Made by a program: the position numbers and the translations under genes
Shown: piece after piece, positions 35,891 to 44,016 of the stretch
Layout: the number at the start of each line of letters is the position of its first letter
Position numbering within the stretch: position 1 is the stretch's first letter
Notes under the pieces: generated by a model
What the model saw: only the letters and a program-made list of their open reading frames with translations
Database searches by the model: none
What the model was told of the DNA's origin: nothing
Origin: Rhizobium sp. CC-YZS058
GTDB lineage: Bacteria; Pseudomonadota; Alphaproteobacteria; Rhizobiales; Rhizobiaceae
DNA length: 64,000 bases
Assembly (NCBI RefSeq): GCF_034720595.1
Contig: NZ_JAYESJ010000001.1
Location: 3,870,001 to 3,934,000 of the forward strand
Direction: 5' to 3'

Positions 35891-37546
35891 TCAGTGCGGC
35901 AGGTCCACCTGCCGTTTGTACTGCTCATATTCATGCGGCAGGATAGTCTGGCGTTCGATCAGACGGTGCACCGAGGGCGGGCCCTCGCCGCGATGCAGCG
36001 CCCGCAGCCGATCATGCACGGCCGCATCGTCCTTCGTCCGGCGCTGGTTGTGGCGCACATACTCGACCCAGGTCGGAACATGGTAGGTCTCGGTCCAGAT
36101 CCGGGGCTTTTCGAGGTCGCGCATCAGCGTCCACTGTCCAGCCCCGTCCCGGATGCGCACCCGGCGCCGCTCCGTCATCGCGTCGAGAAACGCCTCCACA
36201 TCGCCGGGGTCGATCTCGTAATCGATCATCACCACGATCGGCCCGCTGCGTGGCTTGAGGTCGAGTTCCAGTGCCGGTTCCTGGAAACTGCCGAGCGGAT
36301 CGAGATTGAGCGATTTGAACTCCGGCAGCTGGTAGCGAAAGCCGACTGCGGCGCCCGCCAGCATCACCAGGGCGGAGAGCAACAGCGCGGTCGGTGCGCC
36401 ATAGGTCTCCGCCGCGCTGCCCCAAAGCCAGGAACCGAGGGCGATGCCGCCGAATGTGGTGGTCTGATACAGCGACAGGGCGCGTGCCACGACCCAGCGC
36501 GGGGTGGACAGCTGCACTGTGGTGTTGAAGAGCGAGAGCGCCAGCACCCAGCCGCCGCCGGCCAGCAACATGGCAAGCCCGGTAAGGATCTCCGAGCGGC
36601 TGACGGCAGCGATGATGGCGGACAGGGAAAAGCCCAGAAAGGCGATGCGCACCACGATCTCGCCCAGCAGGACCTCCCGCAGGCGCTGGCTCAGAAGCGC
36701 GCCGCCGATCGCGCCGATGCCGAAACAGCCGAGCAGCACGCCGAAGGTGAGCGGCCCGCCGGCCACCAGATCGCGCGCCACCAGCGGCAGCAGCGCCAGG
36801 ATGGCGCTGGCCGAGAGGCCGAAAAGGAAGCCGCGCACCAGGACCTTGAGAATATTCGGCGACATGGCGACATAGCGAAGCCCCGCGCCCACGGCCCGGC
36901 CCAGAGGTTCGCGCGGAAGCGCGTTCAACGCCGGCGCCCGCTTCCAGCGGAACAGGGCGAAGAGGATCGCAAGGTAACTGACCGTGTTGACCGCGAAGGC
37001 TGCGGCCGCGCCGGCTGCAGCCACGATGACGCCGCCGATCGCCGGCCCGACGCTGCGGGTAATGTTGAAGCCCATGGAATTGAGCGCCACCGCGCCAGGC
37101 AGATCCTCCCGCGGGACCATGTCGCCGACCGAGGCCTGCCAGGCCGGGTTGTTGAGCGCCGTGCCGCAGCCGATCAGGAAGGTAAAGAGCAGGAGCAGCC
37201 AGGGCGTGATGAGCCCAGACCAGGCACACAGGGTCAAGAGCGCCGAGACGACCAGCATGAAGATCTGCGCCGTCAGCATGATGCGGCGGCGGTCGAAACT
37301 GTCGGCGAGAGCGCCGGACAGCAGCGAGAACAGCATGATCGGCAGCGAGGTCGAGGCCTGCACCAGCGCGACCATGTTCACCGAGGAGGAGATCGACGTC
37401 ATCATCCAGGCTGCGCCGACCGATTGGATCAGCCCGCCGAAATTGGACGCAAGGCTTGCCAGCCAGATCAGCCGGAAGGTGTCGTGGCGAAAGGGCGCGA
37501 GGGGCGAAGAGCGCGGGATCGAACCGGGTGGGGATTGCGACGGCAC
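35891..37546 (-). CDS. MFS exporter (MFS_3/EntS-like) with C-terminal ABM-like domain
   Basis: A 551-residue protein: about twelve membrane spans over the first ~400 residues, with the MFS loop motif GALADSFDRRRIMLT between spans 2 and 3, then a soluble extension of about 140 residues (from IVVMIDYEIDPGDVEAFLDAMTERRRVRIRDG) that resembles antibiotic-biosynthesis-monooxygenase-type dimeric alpha/beta barrels. The MFS_3 family includes the enterobactin exporter EntS, so small-molecule efflux is likely, but no siderophore genes are near. It converges on the lytic transglycosylase gene. Confidence 0.85.
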   Translation of the reverse strand: MPSQSPPGSIPRSSPLAPFRHDTFRLIWLASLASNFGGLIQSVGAAWMMTSISSSVNMVALVQASTSLPIMLFSLLSGALADSFDRRRIMLTAQIFMLVVSALLTLCAWSGLITPWLLLLFTFLIGCGTALNNPAWQASVGDMVPREDLPGAVALNSMGFNITRSVGPAIGGVIVAAAGAAAAFAVNTVSYLAILFALFRWKRAPALNALPREPLGRAVGAGLRYVAMSPNILKVLVRGFLFGLSASAILALLPLVARDLVAGGPLTFGVLLGCFGIGAIGGALLSQRLREVLLGEIVVRIAFLGFSLSAIIAAVSRSEILTGLAMLLAGGGWVLALSLFNTTVQLSTPRWVVARALSLYQTTTFGGIALGSWLWGSAAETYGAPTALLLSALVMLAGAAVGFRYQLPEFKSLNLDPLGSFQEPALELDLKPRSGPIVVMIDYEIDPGDVEAFLDAMTERRRVRIRDGAGQWTLMRDLEKPRIWTETYHVPTWVEYVRHNQRRTKDDAAVHDRLRALHRGEGPPSVHRLIERQTILPHEYEQYKRQVDLPH

Positions 37547-37762
37547 GGCGCGGCGCCTCCTCGACTGCTAGGCTGAAGGATGGTGTTCTATCTAGCCATG
37601 CGAGACCGGGCGGCAACCGCCCTGAGCTCAATTTGCTGGAGCGGCGATGCGCCTCCAAGCGCAAAGCCGATCTTGCCTTTCACTGCTTGCCCTGCGCCGC
37701 GCAACGTGATCACACTCGCGATCCGTGCAGCGTTGATGTGCGCACATTCGAAAGCAGAGACA

Positions 37763-38272
37763 ATGACGATGACAGACCCGACCGCCGCGTTTCTTTCCGG
37801 CCTTGCCGCCCAAGGCCAGCCGCAGGCTGCCTTTGCAGCGCTCGAGGCTCTGACGCGGCAGTTGGTCGGCGTGAAGCTCTTCACGATCATGACCAGCGAC
37901 ACGGTGACCCGGCTTGCCGAGCGCGTCTATTCCAGCCATCCCGAGGACTACCCCGTCTCCGGCACCAAGCCCTACAACGAGACCTACTGGTCCGACATTA
38001 CGCTGCGCCAGCAGAAGACCTTCGTCGCCAATACGATCGAGGCAATCGCCGAGGTTTTTCCGGATTATGCGCTGATCGACTCGCTCGGCTGCCAATCGGT
38101 CATCAATGTGCCGATCGTGGTGGATGGTTTGGTGATCGGCACGATCAACTGCCTGCACGAGGCCGGCTACTACACGCCGGAGCGGGTCGAAGCGGCAGAG
38201 GCGCTGAAGCTGCCGGGCGCCATCTGCATGCTCCTGGCCGACCGTGATCGTGCGCGGTCAATGCCTGCTTAA
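37763..38272 (+). CDS. GAF domain-containing protein
   Basis: A 169-residue stand-alone GAF-type protein. The fold is visible from AAFAALEALTRQLVGVKLFTIM through GCQSVINVPIVVDGLVIGTINCLHEAGYY. It has no output domain. The ATG at 37763 was chosen over an upstream frame that has no conserved sequence; the ribosome site (AGAGA) is weak and the ATG six bases on is equally possible. The ligand and partner are unknown. Confidence 0.78.
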   Translation: MTMTDPTAAFLSGLAAQGQPQAAFAALEALTRQLVGVKLFTIMTSDTVTRLAERVYSSHPEDYPVSGTKPYNETYWSDITLRQQKTFVANTIEAIAEVFPDYALIDSLGCQSVINVPIVVDGLVIGTINCLHEAGYYTPERVEAAEALKLPGAICMLLADRDRARSMPA

Positions 38273-38371
38273 CCGACACAGTCACCGTTGCGTTAGGAGC
38301 CGTTGACTTTCTTTCTCCATGACCAATTTCTTGAATGCCGTCTGCGTTGGGCGCGGCAAGGGAGTGGACCC

Positions 38372-38743
38372 ATGATGAAAAAAGCGATAGGCGTGGTCAC
38401 CGGCATCACGCTTGCCTGCCTGGCCCTGACCGGCTGTGTCAGCGAAGGCTACAGCTATACCAGCACCGGATATTACGACGGCTATTACGACCGCCCGGTC
38501 TATCGTAACAACTACAACCGCGTGATCGTCTACGATCGCAATCGGTATGATCGTTACGACCGCTATGACCGCTACGACCGCTATGATCGCGCCCCGCGGT
38601 ATGACCGTCGGCGCGAGCAGCGCGCGGCCGTCTATGACCGCGATCGTCGCGTGGAGCGCCGGGCCGAAATAAGCCGGCCTGACCGCGGAGGACGCTATGT
38701 CACGCGGGACGGACGCCGAATCTGGCTGCCGCCGGAGCGGTAA
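38372..38743 (+). CDS. Lipoprotein with tandem Tyr-Asp-Arg repeats
   Basis: A 123-residue lipoprotein: MMKKAIGVVTGITLACLAL followed by the lipobox LTGC (Cys lipidated). The mature part is rich in Tyr, Arg and Asp, with five exact YDR repeats at residues ~59-73, then Arg-rich sequence, ending in GRYVTRDGRRIWLPPER. GGGAG stands before the ATG at 38372. The strongly charged tail might bind anionic surface polymers or DNA; that is a guess. No family recognised. Confidence 0.75.
   Translation: MMKKAIGVVTGITLACLALTGCVSEGYSYTSTGYYDGYYDRPVYRNNYNRVIVYDRNRYDRYDRYDRYDRYDRAPRYDRRREQRAAVYDRDRRVERRAEISRPDRGGRYVTRDGRRIWLPPER
38546..38590 (+). repeat. Five tandem 9-bp units encoding YDR
   Basis: Units of the form TA(T/C)GA(T/C)CG(T/C) occur five times in a row inside the lipoprotein gene. 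The third-base changes show that the protein repeat is kept while the DNA drifts, so selection on the peptide, not fresh slippage, is suggested. Confidence 0.8.
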
Positions 38744-38844
38744 CAGCCCGCCATCGTACCGCTTTCAACGATCGAGAGGTGATCATCTGACTCTTCTCGC
38801 GTAAAGATTGTCAAAAGCGGACGAAAAGAAAAATTTCTGAACTT

Positions 38845-39690
38845 ATGTCCCTGTTTTCGGGTTCGCCTTTCTTTCGAGCAGAAAGTGCGGACATGCGACA
38901 GTTCCGACAAGAAGCGAGAAATCATCTGCTGCAGGGCCTGCCGAGCCCGGCCCTGCACGCACTCATGCCACACCTCAACACAGTCGAGCTCACGTCCCGC
39001 CAGTGCATCACAAAGCCTGGGGACTCCTTGGACACGGTCTGTTTCATCGAGAGCGGCCTCGTCTCGCTCGTGGTCGAAGGCAGAGATGGCGTGCAGCTGG
39101 AGGTGCGCACCATCGGCCGCGACGGCATGATCGGGCACTCGGCCTTGCTCGGTCTCACGAGGTCCGCGCATGCCGTCATCGTCCAGATCGACGGTTTCGG
39201 ATTGCAAGCGCCAACCAGCACAGTCATCGACAGCCTCGAATGTCCGAAAGCTCGCGCGGTCTTCCATCGCTATCTTCATCGCTGCGACATGGAGCTGGCC
39301 GAAGCGGCGCTTTCGGCGGCGAAATATTCCATGAAGCAGCGTCTGGCGCGCTGGCTGCTGCTCTGCCAGGATCGGATCGAGAGCAACAATCTGCCAGTGA
39401 CGCATGACGCGCTGGCACAGTCGCTCGGCGTGCGCCGCGCCGAGATCACCGACCAGCTGCATGTGCTCGAAGGGCTGCACGCCATTCGCTCGACCCGCGG
39501 CAATGTGCGCATCCTCAACCGTGCGCTGCTGATCGATCTTGCCGGCGGGTGCTACGGTGCGGCGAAAGACGCGTTGGAGCCGTCAGCAGAGGCGACCACC
39601 GGCCGGTGCCCGATCCATCAGGCACCGCTCGGCTTTCCCGATCCCCTGCCCGCCCGCGCTGCGGCCGCTGCCGCCTCGATGCTCGGTTGA
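38845..39690 (+). CDS. Crp/Fnr-family transcriptional regulator
   Basis: A regulator of up to 281 residues (or 265 if the ATG at 38893 is used). The cyclic-nucleotide-binding-type barrel covers ~residues 35-150 and the C-terminal Crp helix-turn-helix is VTHDALAQSLGVRRAEITDQLHVLEGLHAIRSTRG. It has no N-terminal cysteine cluster, so it is not an oxygen sensor of the FNR type, and the cAMP-contact residues are not conserved. It is convergent with the FecR-TPR-barrel gene. A second member of the same subfamily lies at 50450-51166. Confidence 0.85.
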   Translation: MSLFSGSPFFRAESADMRQFRQEARNHLLQGLPSPALHALMPHLNTVELTSRQCITKPGDSLDTVCFIESGLVSLVVEGRDGVQLEVRTIGRDGMIGHSALLGLTRSAHAVIVQIDGFGLQAPTSTVIDSLECPKARAVFHRYLHRCDMELAEAALSAAKYSMKQRLARWLLLCQDRIESNNLPVTHDALAQSLGVRRAEITDQLHVLEGLHAIRSTRGNVRILNRALLIDLAGGCYGAAKDALEPSAEATTGRCPIHQAPLGFPDPLPARAAAAAASMLG

Positions 39691-39798
39691 CATACGAGGC
39701 CGCGGCCGGTGCCACTCTGCCTCCACGGGTTTTTGCGTCCGGGCTGCGGCAAACAGGAAGATGCAGCCCGTGAGACGATCGGGTTTAACGGCTATCCT

Positions 39799-42700
39799 CT
39801 AGAACCGGCTGCGCAAGGTGGCGATCACCGTTCGGCCCGGACCGGGCACGTCGAGCGCGCGCTCGAACCGCTCATCAAACGCATTGAGAAGCTGCAGGCC
39901 GGCTTCCAGATGGCCGCTTTCGCTCGTCCAGCGAACAGACGCATCGGTCGTCCGGTAGCTGTCGATCTCCACGCCATTCTGCGCGCCGACGCGCGGGCCG
40001 ATGAAGGTCTGGGCGACGGTCAACCGCAGGCGGGAGGGATGCACGAGCGTGAAGCCTGCCTGCGCCACATGCTCGGGAATAAGCGGCAGCCCGTAATCGC
40101 CCGCTGCATCCTCGCTGACCGTGCGCGTGAAGGAAGCGAAGGCACCGATGCCATTGCCCACCCAATAGTTTGCGCTTGCGGTTACCCGGTCGATCGTGCC
40201 GGCATAGGCGTCGAAGGTCTCGAGCAGGGCGGGAATGCCGATTGCCAGACCTTCGATCTCCTGATGCTGCGCGTCGACGCTGGTGAAGAACCGGTCGGAC
40301 CATTCCGCATCCCAGCGCAGTCCGGTCGTCTTGGTCGAGCCCCCCAGATAGAGCGGTGATTCGAGCGGCGAGAGCCCGAGCGTGGAAATCGGTGACAGCG
40401 TGTAGTTGGAGACCGACTTCGTATCCTCGCGATAAGAGGCGCGCAGCCAGTGGTTTGTGGCCGGCGCCCAGGCGATGCCGATGCGCGGGTCGAGGCAGCC
40501 GCAATCGTCCTGATCCTCGATCTCCACCGCATGCAGCCCGGCCTCAAAAGAGAGCTGGTCGTTGACCGTCCACAGAGCATCGCCATAAAGCCGCAGCGCG
40601 CTACCCCTGGCGCTGTAGGACGCGCTGTCGAGAATGGTGCCGTCGATGGGGCTGACCGCCAGTTGATCGAGGACGGAGCGGTAAAGGCTGCCCTCGATGC
40701 CATAATGCAGGGTGACGGGGCCAAGGCCGTAGAGATGGCCGAGGCCGGCCGTCACGCTCTGGTCGCGACCGTCATTATCGGCGAAATAGCTGCTCAGGCC
40801 ACGCAGGCCTGCGGGGTCGAAGGCAAGCGGGGTGAAACGCTGCGGGTCGAAAGGCGCGATCCCGGCGGGATCGGCCAGCGACACCTCGTAGCGATCATCC
40901 GTATCGACCTGGCCATAGACCGCAAAGGCCTGGACGACATTGCGTTCGCCGAGGACATGGCTCCAGGCAACGCCCGCGCCGGAGGACCGCGAGCGGCTTT
41001 CGTCATTCAGCTTCGGGGCCGACGTTTCGCCCGGAAAGCCGCTGTCGAAGGTGCCGGTATTGGCAAAAAGCACCAGCGAATCCTCGAGGCTCGGTCGCAG
41101 GCCCAGCATCAGATTGGCGCCGGTCACGTCGTTGCGGTCGTTCAGCCGCTCGCCCTGGGGCCGGGCGATCTCTAGCCCGACATGATAGCTGAGCGGCAGG
41201 CCCTCATAGCGGGTGCCTTCCAGAGTCAGGTCGGTGCGCCAGCCTGGCTTGTCGCCCTCGAAGATCAGCCCGCCGCCAAGCGTGGTTTCGAAGAAGGAGC
41301 GCCCCTCCAGTGCCGAACGCCGGGTCTCGCCGGCCGCTGCCATGGGATCGAGCAGCAGGCCTTGCAACTGCGAGGAGGTGCTGGTGGCTCCGGGGACGCT
41401 CCGCTCCTCGGGCGGCGAGAGCGGATCGGTGCCGACGAAGGGAGAGACGCGGCCCTTGGCCGCCTCGTCAATATAACTCGTGCCGACAAAGGGATCGATC
41501 GACCGGTCGGCCTGGAATTGCCCCCATTCGTTGAGCCCGAGATTGGAGAGCGTGACGCCGAGCCAGGAGAAGACCTGCCGGTTGGCATCATAGCCGGTAT
41601 AAGTGCCGAGCCGGGCCTGACGCCGGCGCACGGCCTCGCGCGCCAGCGCGATCGCCTGATCCGCCTCGTCCCGGTCGAGCGCGATGGCCGAGCGGATCAG
41701 CGGAACGGACGGGTTCTCGCGGTCGAACCGGTCGGCATTGTCGAGCGCCTGGCTCGCCTCTTCGCCGCTTTCCTGCTGATAGGCGGCAATCGCCAGGCCG
41801 ACCAGCGCGTCGCCATAGGTCGGATCGATGGCGGAGGCCTGCAGCAGCGCCTGCTCCCCCTCACTCGTGCGGCCGAGCCGGAGCAGATAGCGACCCTTGG
41901 CGGCCAGCACGGCATAGGAACCCGCGTCGATCGCCTCGCCCTTGGCGATCTCCGCCGCAGCAGCGGCCATCTGGTGGTTGTCGATGAGGAAGCGGGCATA
42001 ATTGGCATGCAGCGCCGGATTTTCCGGATTGAGCGCGATCGCCATCCGGTAAGCGGCATCGGCTTCCACCGGCGCGTTGCGATCCTGCTCGACGATGGCG
42101 AGCTCGTTCCAGGCCGCATCGGCGCCCGGCGCCTGGCGCACCGCCTCGACGAGCTCTGCCCTCGCGCCATCGAGATCGCCGGCCGTGGTGGCGCGGAAGC
42201 GGGCGCTGATCAGCAGCAGGTCCGGATCGGCGGGATCGAGCGCCCGGGCGCGGGCAAGCGCCGCACGCACCGCATCGCGCCGATCGAGCTCGAAGGCGTA
42301 ATTGGCGAGCGCGACCGGCAGGCGCACATCGCCGGGGAAGCGGGGCTCCGCCGCTTCGATGACAGCGATCGCCGCCGCAGCGCCATCCGCATGCGACCTC
42401 AGGGCCGCCTCTGCCAGAACGGCGGCGACATTGCGTGGTGCATGGCGCGGCGCCTTGGCTGCCCGATCGGGCTCGGCAAGCGAAAGGGCGAAATAGCGGC
42501 CATAGGCGGCAGCGGATCGCCGCGCGGCGGGAAGCGCGCGCTTAGCTTCGCCAAACAGCCGCGCGGCCTCGCCATAACGAAGGTCCTGCCCGGCAATCAT
42601 GGCCTCCACCAGCTTCGCCCGGGCGCGCTCGGGCGGTGGCAGCCGAGCGGGCAGGTTGGCAAGCGCCGCGCGGGCTGCCGCACGTCCGTCGATCGAAAGC

Positions 42701-43443
42701 GCGGCCTCGGCCAGCGTCAGCCAGTCCTCGGCCCGGCGCGCCTCGGTGGGGATCGCAAGAATGCGGTTCCGCTCGGCGCGCAGCGCCTGCGGCGGAAGGG
42801 GTGAGACGGGCAGGCTCGAAAACACGCCGCGCAGCTCGCTATAGAGCAGCAGCTGCTCGCGCTCTTCCAGATCGACCAGCGTATACTTGCGCGGCGCCTG
42901 GCCGATGGCCGCCACGGCGCCTTCACCCTGCCGGACGGTGACGGATCCTTGGGCATTGGCAAGCTCCACCACGCCCTCCAGCACGGAGAGCGTCGTCTCA
43001 CCCTTCGCGCCGACGCGGAGCGACCAGTCGGTGCCGCGGATCGAGGTGGCGGCGGCGGGGGTGGCGATGGTCAGTCCGCTGCCGCCGCGCAGGGCGCGGG
43101 CCCAGATGGCGCCGGACTTCAATTCCAGCTGGCTGTCGGCCCCGTTCGCAGCGCGGACGACGAGCTCGGTATTGCGGCCCATGCGCATCTGCGTGTTGTC
43201 GGAGAAGAGGATGGCGAGATGGCCGGCGCTGTTGGTGCGCAGCGTGTCGCCGGTCAAGAGCCCTTGGGAAACCTCGACGCCCCGCCAATCGCTGGCATCA
43301 TCGATAAAGCGGACTTCTTCGCCCGATCGGTGGGAAATGACCGAGCCGCGCGCCTCTCCCACCCGCGGAAAGACCTCCGCGGCCGCCGGAACGACGGCCA
43401 GCCCGAACGCCAGGCCGGCGAGCAGAAAACGCGCATGTCGCAT
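39799..43443 (-). CDS. FecR-domain, TPR and outer-membrane beta-barrel fusion protein (1214 aa)
   Basis: A very large exported protein. Order: signal peptide (1-22); a FecR-type domain at ~62-182 (GDTLRTNSAGHLAILFSD..., LELKSGAIWARA, SIRGTDWSLRV, LEGVVEL); a helical TPR region at ~240-640 (for example ALHANYARFLIDNHQMAAAA and LLRLGRTSEGEQALLQAS); and from ~730 a beta-rich domain with repeated amphipathic strands that ends in LRSRF, a terminal Phe as in outer-membrane barrels. The barrel resembles TonB-dependent receptor barrels but no plug or TonB box is seen. It has no sigma factor beside it, so it is not a classical FecIR system. It may be an outer-membrane assembly or export protein. It follows the mce gene after 162 bases, probably on its own promoter. 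Confidence 0.82.
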   Translation of the reverse strand: MRHARFLLAGLAFGLAVVPAAAEVFPRVGEARGSVISHRSGEEVRFIDDASDWRGVEVSQGLLTGDTLRTNSAGHLAILFSDNTQMRMGRNTELVVRAANGADSQLELKSGAIWARALRGGSGLTIATPAAATSIRGTDWSLRVGAKGETTLSVLEGVVELANAQGSVTVRQGEGAVAAIGQAPRKYTLVDLEEREQLLLYSELRGVFSSLPVSPLPPQALRAERNRILAIPTEARRAEDWLTLAEAALSIDGRAAARAALANLPARLPPPERARAKLVEAMIAGQDLRYGEAARLFGEAKRALPAARRSAAAYGRYFALSLAEPDRAAKAPRHAPRNVAAVLAEAALRSHADGAAAAIAVIEAAEPRFPGDVRLPVALANYAFELDRRDAVRAALARARALDPADPDLLLISARFRATTAGDLDGARAELVEAVRQAPGADAAWNELAIVEQDRNAPVEADAAYRMAIALNPENPALHANYARFLIDNHQMAAAAAEIAKGEAIDAGSYAVLAAKGRYLLRLGRTSEGEQALLQASAIDPTYGDALVGLAIAAYQQESGEEASQALDNADRFDRENPSVPLIRSAIALDRDEADQAIALAREAVRRRQARLGTYTGYDANRQVFSWLGVTLSNLGLNEWGQFQADRSIDPFVGTSYIDEAAKGRVSPFVGTDPLSPPEERSVPGATSTSSQLQGLLLDPMAAAGETRRSALEGRSFFETTLGGGLIFEGDKPGWRTDLTLEGTRYEGLPLSYHVGLEIARPQGERLNDRNDVTGANLMLGLRPSLEDSLVLFANTGTFDSGFPGETSAPKLNDESRSRSSGAGVAWSHVLGERNVVQAFAVYGQVDTDDRYEVSLADPAGIAPFDPQRFTPLAFDPAGLRGLSSYFADNDGRDQSVTAGLGHLYGLGPVTLHYGIEGSLYRSVLDQLAVSPIDGTILDSASYSARGSALRLYGDALWTVNDQLSFEAGLHAVEIEDQDDCGCLDPRIGIAWAPATNHWLRASYREDTKSVSNYTLSPISTLGLSPLESPLYLGGSTKTTGLRWDAEWSDRFFTSVDAQHQEIEGLAIGIPALLETFDAYAGTIDRVTASANYWVGNGIGAFASFTRTVSEDAAGDYGLPLIPEHVAQAGFTLVHPSRLRLTVAQTFIGPRVGAQNGVEIDSYRTTDASVRWTSESGHLEAGLQLLNAFDERFERALDVPGPGRTVIATLRSRF

Positions 43444-43605
43444 GGATTGTCCCCCTCACCCCCTGAGGAAGCGTGAGATGTGACAAGAGCGCGATTGCCT
43501 GTCAAATGTGAGTCACAACGCACATATGCCGAGCGTGACCGATCGCCGCGCGGCTGTGGCATTCTTCCCACATCTGCGGGCATGGTGCGGATCTGACACA
43601 GCGTG

Positions 43606-44007
43606 TCAGGCCTCCTCGAATTCCATGAGTGTCCCGAACAGATCCTTCGGATGGACGAAGAGCACCGGTTTGCCGTGCGCCCCGATGCGGGGGGTGCCAT
43701 CCCCCAGCAGCCGATGCCCGGTCTCCAGCAGTCGCGCGCGCGTGGCGTCCAGATCGTCCACCTCGAAGCAGAGATGATGGATGCCACCGGCCGGATTGCG
43801 GGCGAGAAAGGCCGCGATCGGGCTCTCCCCACCAAGGGGATGCAGCAGCTCGATCTTGCTGTTCGGCAGCTCGGCAAAGGCAACGGTGACGCCATGCTCC
43901 GGCAGCGCCTGGACGGCCGAGATCGTGCCGCCGAGGCTCTGGTAGTGGGCCATGGCCGCCTCGAGATCGGGAACGGCGATGGCGACATGGTTCAGGCGGC
44001 CGAACAT
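43606..44007 (-). CDS. mce: Methylmalonyl-CoA epimerase
   Basis: A 133-residue VOC-fold enzyme that interconverts (2S)- and (2R)-methylmalonyl-CoA. The N-terminal LNHVAIAVPDLEAA, GIHHLCFEVDD and PKDLFGTLMEFEE contain the expected metal ligands (His, His, Glu). It lies nine bases after the mutase gene. Its stop codon sits in the palindrome TGACAC-N3-GTGTCA (43594-43608). Confidence 0.94.
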   Translation of the reverse strand: MFGRLNHVAIAVPDLEAAMAHYQSLGGTISAVQALPEHGVTVAFAELPNSKIELLHPLGGESPIAAFLARNPAGGIHHLCFEVDDLDATRARLLETGHRLLGDGTPRIGAHGKPVLFVHPKDLFGTLMEFEEA

Positions 44008-44016
44008 GGCGGGCTC

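Noticed and set aside
38546..38590. Regular short repeats considered as a CRISPR or phase-variable tract
   Set aside because: The 9-bp units have no spacers and lie in frame in a lipoprotein gene; third-base differences argue against recent slippage.
39799..43443. FecR gene considered as part of a FecI-FecR-TonB receptor system
   Set aside because: No ECF sigma factor or plugged receptor lies nearby, and the FecR part is exported with a signal peptide and fused to TPRs rather than membrane-anchored with an anti-sigma tail.
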